A stretch of DNA of 64,000 nt, from contig NZ_JANQBD010000003.1 of assembly GCF_024722015.1 (NCBI RefSeq), positions 248,001 to 312,000 on the forward strand, in the 5' to 3' direction. The DNA is from Paenibacillus radicis (ex Xue et al. 2023) (lineage in GTDB: Bacteria; Bacillota; Bacilli; Paenibacillales; NBRC-103111). A program made the translations under genes and the position numbers. Position 1 is the stretch's first letter. Each line of letters begins with the position of its first letter. Under the pieces are notes generated by a model. The model had not been told where the DNA came from, ran no database searches, and saw nothing but the letters and a program-made list of their open reading frames with translations. Of the stretch, positions 17,811 to 28,400 are shown in pieces.

Positions 17811-18734
17811 CTAAGAGAACACTTTTACAGGACGGAGCTCGGAGCTGCCGGAATCCCATTGGAAAATCCCAACAAATTGGGCATTGGGGGAATAAGCGGT
17901 AAGCATCCGGTCATGAATTGCTTGAAGCTGCTCATCGGACGGTGTAAACACAACCTTTTGGCCGAGAAGCGCTCTACGGGCTTGTTCATCGGTTAAATTG
18001 ACTGAAGGTAAATGAGCTAATGCTCTTTGTGCCGGGATCAGTTTCTCTGCAAGTGTTCCTTGCAGCATTTCCTGCTGAATCTGCTCCAAAGTTAGACATT
18101 GCTCAGGACCGATGCTTCCAGTAGAGGTCCGAACCAAATCCGACATAACAGCTGGATAACCTAATTTTTTGCCCATATCTACACATAGTGTTCGAATATA
18201 GGTGCCTTTCGAGCATTGTACATGGAATCGGATTTCCGGACATGGAAGATCTAGATCCATTTGCAAAATATCGATTTTGTAGATGGTTACCTTCCTTGAT
18301 TTACGTTCCACTTCCAGCCCTTGACGTGCTAGCTCATACAATCGTTTGCCATCTACCTTTACAGCCGAGTACATTGGAGGGACTTGTTCAATCTCCCCTA
18401 CGAATGATGAGATGACTTCCTCCACTTGAGCTTGCGAAAGACGAACCTCATCGGCACGCTCAATGATCTCTCCGCCTGCATCCTCAGTGTCCGTAGCAAT
18501 ACCAATCTTAAGAGTAGCCTCATAGGCTTTAGGAAGCTCTTGAATATATTCCACAAGGCGTGTAGCGCGACCTATGCACAACGGAAGTACACCCGTTACC
18601 TGAGGATCAAGTGTTCCTGTATGGCCGATGCGCTTAATTCGGAGAATCCCCCGAACCTTGGCTACTACATCGTGGGAAGTAAACCCCTTGGGCTTCCAAA
18701 CGGGTAGTATCCCTTCGAATGTTTCTTTTGTCAT
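17811..18734 (-). CDS. truB: tRNA pseudouridine-55 synthase
   Basis: Makes the universally conserved pseudouridine in the T-loop of tRNAs. 307 aa. Motif I WKPKGFTSHDVV (about 13-24) and the catalytic Asp in HTGTLDPQVTGVLP (Asp near 43) are present, as are the KAYEATLKIG and CSKGTYIRTLCVDMG motifs near 175. The C-terminal PUA-like extension is also there. Its ATG overlaps the stop of the upstream nrnA gene (ATGA), so translation is probably coupled. Confidence 0.97.
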   Translation of the reverse strand: MTKETFEGILPVWKPKGFTSHDVVAKVRGILRIKRIGHTGTLDPQVTGVLPLCIGRATRLVEYIQELPKAYEATLKIGIATDTEDAGGEIIERADEVRLSQAQVEEVISSFVGEIEQVPPMYSAVKVDGKRLYELARQGLEVERKSRKVTIYKIDILQMDLDLPCPEIRFHVQCSKGTYIRTLCVDMGKKLGYPAVMSDLVRTSTGSIGPEQCLTLEQIQQEMLQGTLAEKLIPAQRALAHLPSVNLTDEQARRALLGQKVVFTPSDEQLQAIHDRMLTAYSPNAQFVGIFQWDSGSSELRPVKVFS

Positions 18735-19735
18735 GCCAGTGCCAACCCTACTTCCTTAACAACCTGTTGGACAGCTTCCTCTAAAGTACCATAAATCGCA
18801 CAACCTGCAGCTCTTACATGACCGCCACCGCCGAATGTTTTGGCGACTTGCGCCACATCCACTTTACCCGAGGAGCGTAAGCTTACCTTTACAACGCCAC
18901 CTGCTTTTTCCTTAAAAAGCAAGCCTACTTCAACACCCTCAACGTTTCGAGGATAATTGACGAGACCGTCCAGATCATCGCTTGATGCTCCGCTGTTCAC
19001 CAAATCCTCCAGTGAAACCGCAAGCCAGCCTACTTGATTGCCGTGAGCAAATGCCAATGTATTCAAGCTGCTCTTGATTATAGAAATTTGTGGATAAGTA
19101 AGCTTCTCCAATAAATGCTCAGCCAGCTCATGCCCCTTAACGCCCCGCTTCAGCATGTCCGCAGCAATATTCATTACCTTAGCAGATGTGTTGGCGTAGC
19201 GAAAGCCGCCTGTGTCTGTCAGCAAGCCTGAATATATACATACGTTCAACTCGTGGGATAATGGAATATCCAATTGCAAAGCCAGATCATACAGAATCTC
19301 GACAGTAGCTGCCGCACTATCCATAACTAAGTTAACGCTGCCAAAACGGTCGTTGGTTGAATGATGATCGATATTCAGTATTTGGGCGTCATCCGTAAAT
19401 ACTCTGTGCACGCTACCGATTCTGGAATAATCCGCACAATCCACACTAATGATATTTTGATAAGCAGTTATCGCGGCAGGATTCGCTTCATAATTAACTA
19501 TAGACTGCTGCCCTGCTGCCATATACATAAATTTATCAGGCATATGTCCTTCATTGATTAAAGTAAACCGCTTGCCCAAAGCACTCAATATCCAGGCAAC
19601 CGCAAATGTTGACCCGGCAGCGTCCCCATCCGGTTGGATGTGTGACGCTACCAGGAAATCATCATGGGTCCGTATGAACTGAGCTGCGGCTTCCAATTCG
19701 GCTGCGTAAGCTTCAGAATGAGACGATACCGTCAT
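18731..19735 (-). CDS. nrnA: DHH-family phosphoesterase, NrnA-like (oligoribonuclease / pAp phosphatase)
   Basis: 334-aa protein of the DHH/DHHA1 family. Family members degrade 2-5 nt RNA oligomers and 3'-phosphoadenosine 5'-phosphate. Metal-binding motifs are [11 protein letters not shown] (about 33-43), [10 protein letters not shown] (about 98) and the DHH motif itself in [12 protein letters not shown] (about 120). The C-terminal DHHA1 domain ends with [12 protein letters not shown] near residue 312. It overlaps both rbfA and truB by 4 nt. In B. subtilis nrnA is elsewhere; its insertion between rbfA and truB puts end-stage RNA turnover in the ribosome-maturation operon. Confidence 0.93.
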   Translation of the reverse strand: MTVSSHSEAYAAELEAAAQFIRTHDDFLVASHIQPDGDAAGSTFAVAWILSALGKRFTLINEGHMPDKFMYMAAGQQSIVNYEANPAAITAYQNIISVDCADYSRIGSVHRVFTDDAQILNIDHHSTNDRFGSVNLVMDSAAATVEILYDLALQLDIPLSHELNVCIYSGLLTDTGGFRYANTSAKVMNIAADMLKRGVKGHELAEHLLEKLTYPQISIIKSSLNTLAFAHGNQVGWLAVSLEDLVNSGASSDDLDGLVNYPRNVEGVEVGLLFKEKAGGVVKVSLRSSGKVDVAQVAKTFGGGGHVRAAGCAIYGTLEEAVQQVVKEVGLALA

Positions 19736-20088
19736 AACCCTGCGTTCTCCGCATTAACTTGATCCAATAGACGCTCGATCTTAGTTCCATAATCAATGGA
19801 GGCGTCAAAACGGAACAGCAATTCCGGAATTTTGCGCAAGCGAATTCTTTTACCAATCTCTGAACGGATAAACCCGCTTCCGCGGCCTAATGCTTTCAAT
19901 GTTTCTTCCTTCTGCTCATCGGTCCCCAGCACGCTAAGAAAAATTTTGGCCTGAGATAAGTCATTCGTGAGGTCAACTCCGGTTACAGTAATAAAACCGA
20001 TACGCGGATCCTTCATCTCTGACTGAATAATTTGGCTCAATTCCTTCTTAATCTGCTCACCGACTCTACCTACTCGAACTCGAGCCAT
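19732..20088 (-). CDS. rbfA: 30S ribosome-binding factor A
   Basis: 118-aa KH-fold factor that binds the immature 30S subunit and assists 16S rRNA 5'-end processing and cold adaptation. Usual length. Conserved features are [14 protein letters not shown] at the start, the [28 protein letters not shown] segment (about 26-53) and the C-terminal [22 protein letters not shown]. It begins 5 nt after infB, so the ylxP gene found between them in B. subtilis is absent. It overlaps nrnA by 4 nt. Confidence 0.97.
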   Translation of the reverse strand: MARVRVGRVGEQIKKELSQIIQSEMKDPRIGFITVTGVDLTNDLSQAKIFLSVLGTDEQKEETLKALGRGSGFIRSEIGKRIRLRKIPELLFRFDASIDYGTKIERLLDQVNAENAGL

Positions 20089-20093
20089 TCAAA

Positions 20094-22982
20094 TCACCTC
20101 TCAACAGTTTCCATAACGAAGGCTTCAATAATGTCGCCCTCTTTAATATCGTTGAATTTATCCAGAGATATACCACACTCATAACCTTGTGATACTTCTT
20201 TTGCATCGTCCTTGAACCGTTTAAGTGAGTCAATGTTACCCTCAAATACGACAATACCCGCGCGGATCAAACGCATTTGTGCGTTACGAGCAATTTTCCC
20301 TGAGGTGATCATACAACCTGCAATAACCCCGATTTTGGAAACTTTGAAAACATTACGAACTTCTGCCTGACCAATAATATTTTCTTTATAGATTGGATCA
20401 AGCATCCCTTTCATAGCATGTTCAATTTCTTCCATTACTTTGTAAATGATGCTATGCAGACGAATATCCACTTTTTCCTGATCAGCGGTATTTTTAGCCT
20501 GCGGCTCAGGACGAACATTAAATCCGATGACGATAGCGTTGGAAGCAGAAGCCAGAATTACGTCCGACTCGGTAATAGCGCCAACTCCATGATGTAAAAT
20601 TTTCACACGTACGCCTTCGATATCGATTTTCTCCAACGAACCACGCAGTGCTTCAACTGAACCTTGAACATCACCTTTGATGATAACATTCAGGTCTTTA
20701 ATCTCACCATCTTTGATATGTTTATACAAATCATCCAATGTAACGCGAACATTCGCGCCCATCTCCGATTGTCTCAAGGTTACTGCACGTTTTTCGGCAA
20801 TAGCTCTCGCCTTACGCTCATCCTCGAAGCAAATAAACGGATCGCCAGCTTGCGGCACCTCAGTTAAACCGGTGATTTCAACCGGAGTCGAAGGGCCTGC
20901 TTCTTTTAATTTCTTACCTTTATCATTAACCATTGCACGAACACGACCGAAGCAAACACCAGCTACGAAGCTGTCGCCTACTCTCAATGTACCATGCTGG
21001 ATCAAGACACGGGCAACTGGGCCTTTACCTTTGTCAAGCTCAGCCTCAATAACGGTTCCTCTGGCACGTTTATTAGGGTTAGCTTTAATCTCTTGAACCT
21101 CAGCTACCAATAAAATCATATCCAAAAGATTCTCAAGTCCGATACGCTGTTTTGCGGAAATGTTGCAGAATATTGTGTCTCCGCCCCACTCTTCCGGAAC
21201 GAGCTCATACTCGGTTAGCGCCTGTTTGATTTTCTCAGGATCAGCGCCCTCTTTATCTACTTTGTTAACTGCAACGATGATAGGCACTTTGGCAGCCTTA
21301 GCATGGGCTATGGCTTCAACCGTTTGCGGCATTACACCATCGTCAGCGGCAACAACAATTATCGTAATATCCGTTACTTGAGCTCCACGAGCACGCATCG
21401 AAGTAAAGGCTTCGTGACCAGGTGTATCAAGGAAAGTGATTTTCTTGTTATGAGTTTCAACTTGATAGGCACCGATATGCTGGGTAATTCCCCCTGCTTC
21501 GCCTTCCGTAACACTTGTTTTACGGATAGCATCCAGCAATGTCGTTTTACCATGATCGACGTGACCCATGATCGTTACGACCGGTGGACGTTCAAACAGA
21601 TCCTCTTCTTCATCTTTTTCCTCGAATTGCTCGAACTTATCTTCCTCAACCGGAATTTTCAGTTCTACTTCTACTTTATAGTCGCTTGCAAGCAATTGAA
21701 TGGCGTCAAGATCAAGCTCTTGGTTAATGGTAGCCATAACACCAAGGAACAATAGCTTCTTAATAACTTCCGAAGCATCCTTATGAAGAGACTTCGCCAT
21801 TTCACCTACCGTCATGGTGCCGCGGACAATAATTTTCTTAGGTGTATTATCGATCTTTTCTTTCTTAACCGTCTCTTGTTGATATCTGCCTCTGTTATTG
21901 CCCTTGTTATTGCCTCTATTGTTTTGTGGACCTCTGGATGAACTGAATTTATTATCGTCAAAACGCTTTTCGTTAGGCTTGGTTTTCTTTGCCGTCTTGC
22001 CGTTTACTCCACCAGCATTTTCTTGATCGTTGTCAACGGGTCTGGCACCTACTGACTTATTAAACGGGCCAGAGCTTCCAGCTCCTCTTTGCTCAAAAGG
22101 CTTGCGCTGTTCAAAGGTGCCTTGTCCTTGAGGACGGCTCGCTCTTTGATCGCCAGGACGTCCGGCATTACCGCCAGTCGTACCGCTTGGACGGTTAGCT
22201 TGCTGTCCTTGGCCTCCTTGATAGCCGCCTGGACGGCTTTGGCCACCGCTTGGCTGGCTGCTGCTGCGTTGCTGGTAGCCTCCGCCTTGGCCTCCTTGTT
22301 GACCGCCGCTTGGTTGACCGCTGCGCTGTTGGTAGCCGCCTTGGCCACTGCCTTGTTGTCCACTGCGCTGCTGGTAACCGCCTTGGCCGCTGCCTTGTTG
22401 TCCACTGCGCTGCTGGTAGCCGCCTTGACCGCTGCCTTGTTGTCCGCTGCGCTGTTGATAACCGCCGCCTTGCTGTGAACCTTGGCCTTGAGGCCTATTG
22501 CCTTGATAGCCGGAACGCTGCTGCCCTTGAGAGCCGCCGCCAGTTTGATTACTTGAGCCTTGTGTTGATTGGGAACCTGCAGGTCTTGGTGCTGGTGCCG
22601 GTGCAGCTGAACTTGGTGCTGCTGATTGAGTTGAAGCCGCTTGAACTGTCTTCTCTGCTTCCGGCTTTGCTTGCTGAACCTGCGGTTGAGCCGGTGCTGA
22701 TGCCGGTGCTTGTGCTTGGGGCTGAGACGTTACTTGCTGCGCCGTTTCCTTGGCAACTGTACTAACCGCACTTGAACTGCGTTTGGCAGCTGCATTTGCT
22801 TTAATGTCTTTAAAAAACTTCTCTACACTATCCACTGTATTATTCTCCATTACGCTCATATGATTGTTAACCGGGATACCTAGTCTTTTTAATATTGTTA
22901 TAATCTCTTTGCTACTCATATTTAAAGACTTAGCATATTCGTATACTCTTAGTTTTTCCTTATTGTTGTCTTGATTACTCAA
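20094..22982 (-). CDS. infB: Translation initiation factor IF-2
   Basis: 962-aa GTPase that places initiator tRNA on the 30S subunit and promotes subunit joining. An N-terminal IF2_N domain (about 10-60) is followed by a long disordered linker rich in Gln, Gly, Ser, Pro and Ala (about 68-375). That linker contains three perfect or near-perfect 14-residue repeats, [14 protein letters not shown], at 173-214. A second IF2_N domain (about 383-435) precedes the G domain: G1 GHVDHGKT at 473-480, then DTPGHEAF and NKVD. Domains II to IV follow. The start is TTG, 9 nt after GGAGG, overlapping the ylxQ end by 8 nt. The protein is about 250 aa longer than the B. subtilis form, all in the linker. Confidence 0.98.
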   Translation of the reverse strand: MSNQDNNKEKLRVYEYAKSLNMSSKEIITILKRLGIPVNNHMSVMENNTVDSVEKFFKDIKANAAAKRSSSAVSTVAKETAQQVTSQPQAQAPASAPAQPQVQQAKPEAEKTVQAASTQSAAPSSAAPAPAPRPAGSQSTQGSSNQTGGGSQGQQRSGYQGNRPQGQGSQQGGGYQQRSGQQGSGQGGYQQRSGQQGSGQGGYQQRSGQQGSGQGGYQQRSGQPSGGQQGGQGGGYQQRSSSQPSGGQSRPGGYQGGQGQQANRPSGTTGGNAGRPGDQRASRPQGQGTFEQRKPFEQRGAGSSGPFNKSVGARPVDNDQENAGGVNGKTAKKTKPNEKRFDDNKFSSSRGPQNNRGNNKGNNRGRYQQETVKKEKIDNTPKKIIVRGTMTVGEMAKSLHKDASEVIKKLLFLGVMATINQELDLDAIQLLASDYKVEVELKIPVEEDKFEQFEEKDEEEDLFERPPVVTIMGHVDHGKTTLLDAIRKTSVTEGEAGGITQHIGAYQVETHNKKITFLDTPGHEAFTSMRARGAQVTDITIIVVAADDGVMPQTVEAIAHAKAAKVPIIVAVNKVDKEGADPEKIKQALTEYELVPEEWGGDTIFCNISAKQRIGLENLLDMILLVAEVQEIKANPNKRARGTVIEAELDKGKGPVARVLIQHGTLRVGDSFVAGVCFGRVRAMVNDKGKKLKEAGPSTPVEITGLTEVPQAGDPFICFEDERKARAIAEKRAVTLRQSEMGANVRVTLDDLYKHIKDGEIKDLNVIIKGDVQGSVEALRGSLEKIDIEGVRVKILHHGVGAITESDVILASASNAIVIGFNVRPEPQAKNTADQEKVDIRLHSIIYKVMEEIEHAMKGMLDPIYKENIIGQAEVRNVFKVSKIGVIAGCMITSGKIARNAQMRLIRAGIVVFEGNIDSLKRFKDDAKEVSQGYECGISLDKFNDIKEGDIIEAFVMETVER
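22341..22466 (-). repeat. Three 42-bp tandem repeats inside infB
   Basis: Three consecutive copies encode [14 protein letters not shown] (residues 173-214 of IF-2); a degenerate fourth copy extends to about 22300. The copies stay in frame, so only linker length changes. Such arrays usually vary in copy number between strains by slippage. Confidence 0.85.
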
Positions 22983-23301
22983 TACTGTCCACCTCCGTAC
23001 GATTTTCCAGACTTTTCTTCAGCATTTTCGCAAACCCCGCATCGGTCACGGCTATAACAACTCGCGATTCCTTCCCGATGCTTGCTCCCAACTGTTCACG
23101 GCTGCCGTACTGATGTAGGGGAACCCGATAGGTATTGCATTTATCGCCCACTTTTTTACTTGTATTGACCGCAGCGTCTTCAGCAACAATGACAAGCTTA
23201 GCCTCGCCCTTGCGAACTGAATCGATAACGGCTTCTTCACCTGTAGTTATTTTGCCGGCTCTCATAGCCATGCCTAAATTATTAAAAAAGTTATTCTTCA
23301 T
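22975..23301 (-). CDS. ylxQ: L7Ae-family ribosomal/K-turn RNA-binding protein YlxQ
   Basis: About 108-aa protein of the L7Ae/L30e/S12e fold, found in the nusA-infB operon of most Firmicutes. [31 protein letters not shown] and [17 protein letters not shown] match the fold's RNA-binding and core strands. Close relatives bind kink-turn RNA; the physiological target of YlxQ is not firmly known. The start is one of two adjacent ATG codons (23304 or 23301) overlapping the end of ylxR. The open frame extends 28 codons further, but that part lies within ylxR and is not expected to be translated. Confidence 0.92.
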   Translation of the reverse strand: MKNNFFNNLGMAMRAGKITTGEEAVIDSVRKGEAKLVIVAEDAAVNTSKKVGDKCNTYRVPLHQYGSREQLGASIGKESRVVIAVTDAGFAKMLKKSLENRTEVDSIE

Positions 23302-23605
23302 CATCCACCGCTGCTTCCTTGCCCGCAATAAATTCATCTTCCACTTTGATGAAGTCTTGCTCCAAAGCATCGTAGATGTCTGCACTTACCGTTTGTTTCA
23401 ATGCGCGGTCCAAGGCCTTGCTCTTCTTAGCCAGCTTAAAACAGGACAACTTCCCGCAAAGGTAGGCACCCCGCCCCGCTTTTTTACCGCTTAAATCTAT
23501 CAGTATTTCGTCACTTGGCGTTTTGACAACGCGGATCAATTCTCTTTTCGGCATCATTTGCTGACAGGCAACACATTTGCGAAGAGGAATTTTTCTTTGC
23601 TTCAT
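23291..23605 (-). CDS. rnpM: YlxR / RnpM nucleic-acid-binding protein
   Basis: 104-aa protein of the DUF448/YlxR family. The conserved core is RKCVACQQMMPKRELIRVV at residues 9-27 and GRGAYLCGKLSCFKLAKKSKALDRALK at 44-70, giving a compact basic RNA-binding fold with four Cys. The B. subtilis homologue has been reported to bind and modulate RNase P RNA (RnpM). The C-terminal 25 residues are acidic ([10 protein letters not shown]). Start ATG lies 9 nt after GGAGG. It sits 68 nt after nusA and overlaps the start of ylxQ. Confidence 0.93.
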   Translation of the reverse strand: MKQRKIPLRKCVACQQMMPKRELIRVVKTPSDEILIDLSGKKAGRGAYLCGKLSCFKLAKKSKALDRALKQTVSADIYDALEQDFIKVEDEFIAGKEAAVDDEE

Positions 23606-23673
23606 CCGTGATCACCTCCGGTGCAACCGCACAGCGTATATATTGTCACCACTACCTGTACCGGCTGCTGGAC

Positions 23674-24771
23674 TCAGTCAACGCTTACTGAATCCTGATT
23701 CATCTCATCATTATATGTTTTCGGGCGGCCATATTCTTGCTCAGCCTGAGTTTCACTCTTGATGTCAATCTTCCAGCCCGTCAATTTAGCGGCTAACCGG
23801 GCATTTTGACCCTTAATTCCAATGGCTAACGACAGCTGATAATCAGGTACGATTACACGTGCCATTTTCTCGCTTTCGAACACATTAACTTCCAGCACCT
23901 TCGATGGGCTCAAAGCATTGGCTACATACTCATCCACTTGCTCGATCCAGCGCACAATATCGATCTTCTCGCCCTTGAGCTCGTTCACAATGGTTTGCAC
24001 GCGCATCCCTTTAGGGCCTACACATGAACCAACAGGATCTACTTCTGCATTGCGGGAATGAACGGCAATTTTAGAACGAAAGCCTGCTTCTCTGGCTACC
24101 GAACGAATTTCAACAACACCATCGAAAATTTCTGGCACTTCCAGCTCAAAAAGACGCTTCAATAAACCGGGATGCGTACGCGATAAAATAATTTGTGGCC
24201 CCTTGGTCGTGTTCTCAACCTTGGTTATGTAGGCTTTAACCCTATCGCCTTGTTTAAATTTATCGGTTGGCATCAATTCGGTTAACGGCAGTGCTGCCTC
24301 AATTTTTCCCAAATCAATGTAAATATTGCGTAAATCCTGACGCTGAACGATACCTGTAACGATATCCTCTTCTTTATCAACAAAAGCATTGTAGATTAAT
24401 CCGCGCTCCGCTTCACGTATGCGTTGAGTAACTACTTGCTTGGCTGTTTGTGCTGCGATCCGTCCGAAGTCGCGTGGTGTGACCTCAATTTCGACAATAT
24501 CATTCAGTTGGTAGTTGGCGTTAATTTCACGCGAAGCTTCCACCGAAATTTCCAGACGCGGATCCAATACATCATCTACAACCGTTTTGCGTGCATATAC
24601 TTTGATCAATCCAGTGTGACGATTAATGTCGACTCGGACATTCTGGGCTGTATTAAAATTACGTTTATAGCTAGAGATTAGCGCAGCTTCGATTGCATCA
24701 ATCAGCACTTCCTTGGCTATACCTTTCTCCCTTTCGATTTCCGACAGAGCATCAATAAAATCGGTATTCAT
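23674..24771 (-). CDS. nusA: Transcription termination/antitermination factor NusA
   Basis: 365-aa RNA polymerase-binding factor that modulates pausing, intrinsic termination and rRNA antitermination. The N-terminal polymerase-binding domain (about 1-125) is followed by an S1 domain (about 135-200, GIVQRQDLRNIYIDLGKIEAALP). Tandem KH domains follow (about 205-345, with GSCVGPKGMRVQTIVNELKGEKIDIV and AIGIKGQNARLAAKLTGWKIDI). The short Firmicute form lacks the C-terminal acidic repeats of E. coli. It lies between rimP and ylxR in the operon driven from 25387-25415. Confidence 0.98.
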   Translation of the reverse strand: MNTDFIDALSEIEREKGIAKEVLIDAIEAALISSYKRNFNTAQNVRVDINRHTGLIKVYARKTVVDDVLDPRLEISVEASREINANYQLNDIVEIEVTPRDFGRIAAQTAKQVVTQRIREAERGLIYNAFVDKEEDIVTGIVQRQDLRNIYIDLGKIEAALPLTELMPTDKFKQGDRVKAYITKVENTTKGPQIILSRTHPGLLKRLFELEVPEIFDGVVEIRSVAREAGFRSKIAVHSRNAEVDPVGSCVGPKGMRVQTIVNELKGEKIDIVRWIEQVDEYVANALSPSKVLEVNVFESEKMARVIVPDYQLSLAIGIKGQNARLAAKLTGWKIDIKSETQAEQEYGRPKTYNDEMNQDSVSVD

Positions 24772-24810
24772 TTGAACGGAGTTCCCCCTCTCATAAAATC
24801 CACTATTTAT

Positions 24811-25269
24811 TTAAAATACGATTGCCAATCTCGCACCAGCCACTTTGTTAAAAGGGATTGTATGCTTCTTTTTGCCGATTTCTATTTCAACGGTTTCTTC
24901 ATTAAACGACAGCAGCGTACCTTCGAATTCCTTCAATCCATTAATTGGCTCATAGGTGGTTACAAATACATTTTCGCCTACAGCGTTATAATAATCCTGC
25001 ACTTTCTTCAATGGACGTTCCGCACCCGGCGATGAAACCTCTAAAAAATAGGCAGTAGGAATAGGGTCATCTTCGTCTAATTTTTCACTTAAAAATTCAC
25101 TAATACGGCCGCAATCATCAATATCGATGCCGCCTTCCTTATCCACATACACACGCAAAAACCAGTTACTGCCTTCCTTTACATACTCTACTTCGACCAG
25201 CTCAAATCCGTTCTCTTCCATATAAGTCTGGAGAAGCGACTCTACTACGGATTTTATTTGCGCGCTCAA
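24811..25269 (-). CDS. rimP: Ribosome maturation factor RimP
   Basis: 152-aa factor needed for 30S maturation. The N-terminal domain (about 8-82) has YMEENGFELVEVEYVKEGSNWFLRVYVDKEGGIDIDDC. The C-terminal Sm-like beta domain starts at VSSPGAERPL (about 84-93) and continues to KVAGARLAIVF. Usual length. The start is TTG, preceded by AGGAGGAAAAGCAGG. It is the first gene of the rimP-nusA-ylxR-ylxQ-infB transcription unit and lies about 110 nt downstream of the predicted promoter. Confidence 0.96.
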   Translation of the reverse strand: MSAQIKSVVESLLQTYMEENGFELVEVEYVKEGSNWFLRVYVDKEGGIDIDDCGRISEFLSEKLDEDDPIPTAYFLEVSSPGAERPLKKVQDYYNAVGENVFVTTYEPINGLKEFEGTLLSFNEETVEIEIGKKKHTIPFNKVAGARLAIVF

Positions 25270-25322
25270 CCTGCTTTTCCTCCTATCGTCAATGAAAGCC
25301 GAATGCTTTCATGTCTATAACA

Positions 25323-25350
25323 AAATGTAAAGAGTGGGTTTCCCCACTCT
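25323..25350 (-). terminator. Terminator-like hairpin in the rimP-nusA leader
   Basis: Minus-strand AGAGTGGG (25350-25343) pairs perfectly with CCCACTCT (25338-25331) around a GAAA tetraloop and is followed by TTACATTTTG. The T-run is imperfect. It lies about 30 nt after the predicted start of the rimP transcript and about 90 nt after the polC stop. It could therefore be the polC terminator, a leader attenuator of the nusA operon, or both. Confidence 0.65.
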
Positions 25351-25386
25351 CTAAGATCGGAACTTATTACGTTGTTACCAAAGAAG

Positions 25387-25415
25387 ATTATACCATAAGG
25401 CTTATAGGTATGCAA
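25387..25415 (-). promoter_or_regulatory. Sigma-A promoter of the rimP-nusA-infB operon
   Basis: Minus-strand TTGCAT (25415-25410), a 17-nt spacer and a perfect TATAAT (25392-25387) with the TGn extension upstream of the -10. It lies between polC and rimP and is one of the strongest promoter matches in the window. Confidence 0.85.
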
Positions 25416-25436
25416 TAAGATGAGTGCTTGACCCTT

Positions 25437-28400
25437 TTAGAAAAGCGATAATTGATTGGTCTCCGGCAGTCCGCGGAAGCAGCCCATACTGCCCAGCAGC
25501 TCTACAATCGTTTTGGATGCTTTGCTGCGGCTTTGAAAATCTTCTATGGAAAGGAACGGACCGCCATCCTTTGCAGCTGCAATATTGATAGCCGCATTCT
25601 CCCCGATACCAGCCATTGCAGAAAATGGAGGTATAAGTGAATCGCCTTCTATAAGGAATTTGGTGGCCGTTGATTTGAATAAATCGATAGGCTTGAAAGA
25701 AAATCCGCGAGCCGTCATCTCCAAAGCCATCTCGAGAATAGAGATCATGCTCTTTTCTTTCGGCGTAGCCTGAAACCCTTTATCCTCAATTTCAATCAAC
25801 TTTCGCAAGATCGCATCGTATCCTTGGCACAGCAGCTCCAAATCAAAGTCATCCGCTCGAACCGTAAAATAGGTCGCATAATAAGCGATTGGATAATATA
25901 ACTTGAAGTAGGCCGTACGAACCGCGGAAATAACGTAGGCAGCGGCATGTGCTTTTGGAAACATGTATTCAATACGTTCGCAAGATTCAATATACCATGC
26001 CGGAACCTTGTGTTTCTTCATATCTTCCTTCCACTCCGGCGTCAATCCTTTACCTTTTCGCACACTCTCCGTAATCTTGAAGGCAAGCCCGGCATCCATG
26101 CCTGCTTTATAAATCAAGTAAAGCATAATGTCGTCACGGCAGCCGATAACGGTCTTAATGTTACAGGTGCCTTTCTTGATCAGCTCCTGTGCGTTTCCGA
26201 GCCATACACCGGTACCGTGAGACAAACCGGATATCTGAAGCAAGTCTGCAAAAGAGGATGGCTGTGTTTCCTGCAGCATCTGCCTTACGAATTTAGTACC
26301 CATCTCCGGAACTCCGTAAGTAGCAACAGGTGTTCGGATCTTCTCAGGCTCTATACCAAGTGACTTCGTGGAGTTGAAAATGCTCATTACCTTCGGATCA
26401 TTCATAGGAATTGTTGTTGGGTCAACGCCCGTCAAATCCTGCAGCATCCGCATCATCGTTGGATCGTCATGACCGAGAATATCGAGCTTCAGCAAGTTGG
26501 CATCAAAGGCATGGTAATCAAAATGAGTTGTTTTCCATTCCGAGCTCGTATCATCGGCTGGAAATTGTACTGGAGTAATATCATCCACATCCATATAGTC
26601 CGGTACTACTACAATACCGCCGGGATGCTGACCGGTGCTTCGCTTAACTCCCGTAAAGCCAAGTGCCAAACGGCTGATCTCAGCGCCGCGCCATTTCTTG
26701 CCTTGTTCTTCCTCATACTTTTTCACATAGCCAAACGCCGTTTTCTCCGCTATGGTACCAATAGTTCCTGCACGAAACACACATTTCTCACCGAATATTT
26801 CTTTCGTGTAATTATGGGCAATCGGTTGATATTCACCCGAAAAGTTCAAATCTATATCCGGCACCTTGTCTCCCTTAAAGCCAAGGAACGTTTCAAACGG
26901 TATATCCTGGCCTTCACCCTTGAGCTTGGCCCCGCAGCTCGGACAATCCTTATCCGGCAAGTCAAATCCGCTTGGTATACTTCCATCAAGAATCCATTCA
27001 CAATGCTGGCAGGAGGCACAAATGTAATGCGGCGGCAGAGGATTAACTTCTGATATACCAAGAAACGTTGCCACAACGGACGAACCCACCGAACCCCGTG
27101 AACCTACCAAATACCCGTCCTGGTTCGATTTCTTAACGAGTCTCTCTGAAATCAAATAGTTGGCAGAGAAGCCGTACTTGATAATTGGTACCAATTCCTT
27201 CTCCAGCCTAGCCGTTACAACTTCAGGAACCGGTTCTCCGTATATACGTTTGGCTGTATCATAGCAGGTATTGCGGATTTCATCGTCAGCGCCTTCGATA
27301 ATAGGCGTGAACAGCTTGGTTGGGAACAGCTCAAGCTCTTCAAACTGGTCCGCCAGCTCGGAAGTGTTGGTAACTACAACTTCCATAGCTGTTTCCTTGC
27401 CGAGATATTCGAATTCCGCAAGCATTTCCTTCGTTGTACGCAAATGAACTTCCGGTTTGCGAATGTCTTTTAATGGGCTAAACCCGGTTATCCCATTAAT
27501 AGTAATGTCGCGGCAAATTTTATCCCGTGGATTCAGATAATGAACATTGCCGGTAGCTATCACTTTTTTACCAAGCTTGCGCCCGATCTGCAGCACCCTG
27601 CGGTTGGCATCCTCCAGCTGCTCTTTGCTGCCAACCAGCCCTTTTTCCACTAGATGCATATTGACGCAGATCGGTTGAATTTCCAAAACATCATAAAATT
27701 CCGCAACCTGCTCCGCTTCCTCCACAGATTTGTTTAACACAGCCTCGAAAAACTCGCCCTTCTCGCAGCCGGAAACAATAATCAAGCCTTCTCTCATAGC
27801 CATAAGCTTGCTCTTAGGTATGCAGGCAACCCTATGAAAGTATTCCGTATGGGAAAGGGAGATCAGAGAAAACAAGTTTTTCTTGCCGACCGCATCTTTA
27901 GCATAAATACAACAATGAAACGGCCTCGTCGTTTTCAAATTTTTACCCACATTATCATTCAAGTGGTTCAAATCCGTCATACCGCGTTCTGCCGATTCTT
28001 TAATGAGGTTAAATAAAATATAACCAAGAGCAACCGAGTCATCCACAGCTCGGTGATGGTTGTCCAAACCAATCTTGAATTTATCAGCCAATGTGTTCAA
28101 CCGGTGATTTTTCATCGTTGGAAACAGCAGCCTTGCCAGCTCAAGCGTATCTAATGAAGGATTAGTCACTTCCGGCATACCAAGCCGCTTGCAGTTAGCT
28201 TGAATAAAGCCCATATCAAATCTGGCGTTATGAGCAACCAGTATACTGTCACCGATAAATTCAATAAATTTCGGGAGTACTTCTTCCAACTCCGGCGCAT
28301 CACTAACCATATCATCGTTGATATTGGTCAACTGCTGAATATTATAAGGAATCCGTTCATGAGGATTAATGAAGCTGGCAAAACGATCGATCTCTTTTCC

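Noticed and set aside
22250..22765. 171-aa plus-strand open frame opposite infB
   Set aside because: It is the mirror of the repetitive IF-2 linker; its Leu/Ala/Val-rich composition comes from the reverse reading of Gln/Gly codons. No ribosome site or known motif.
26469..27053. 194-aa plus-strand open frame opposite polC
   Set aside because: Lies wholly inside conserved polymerase coding sequence, with no ribosome site and no recognisable domain.
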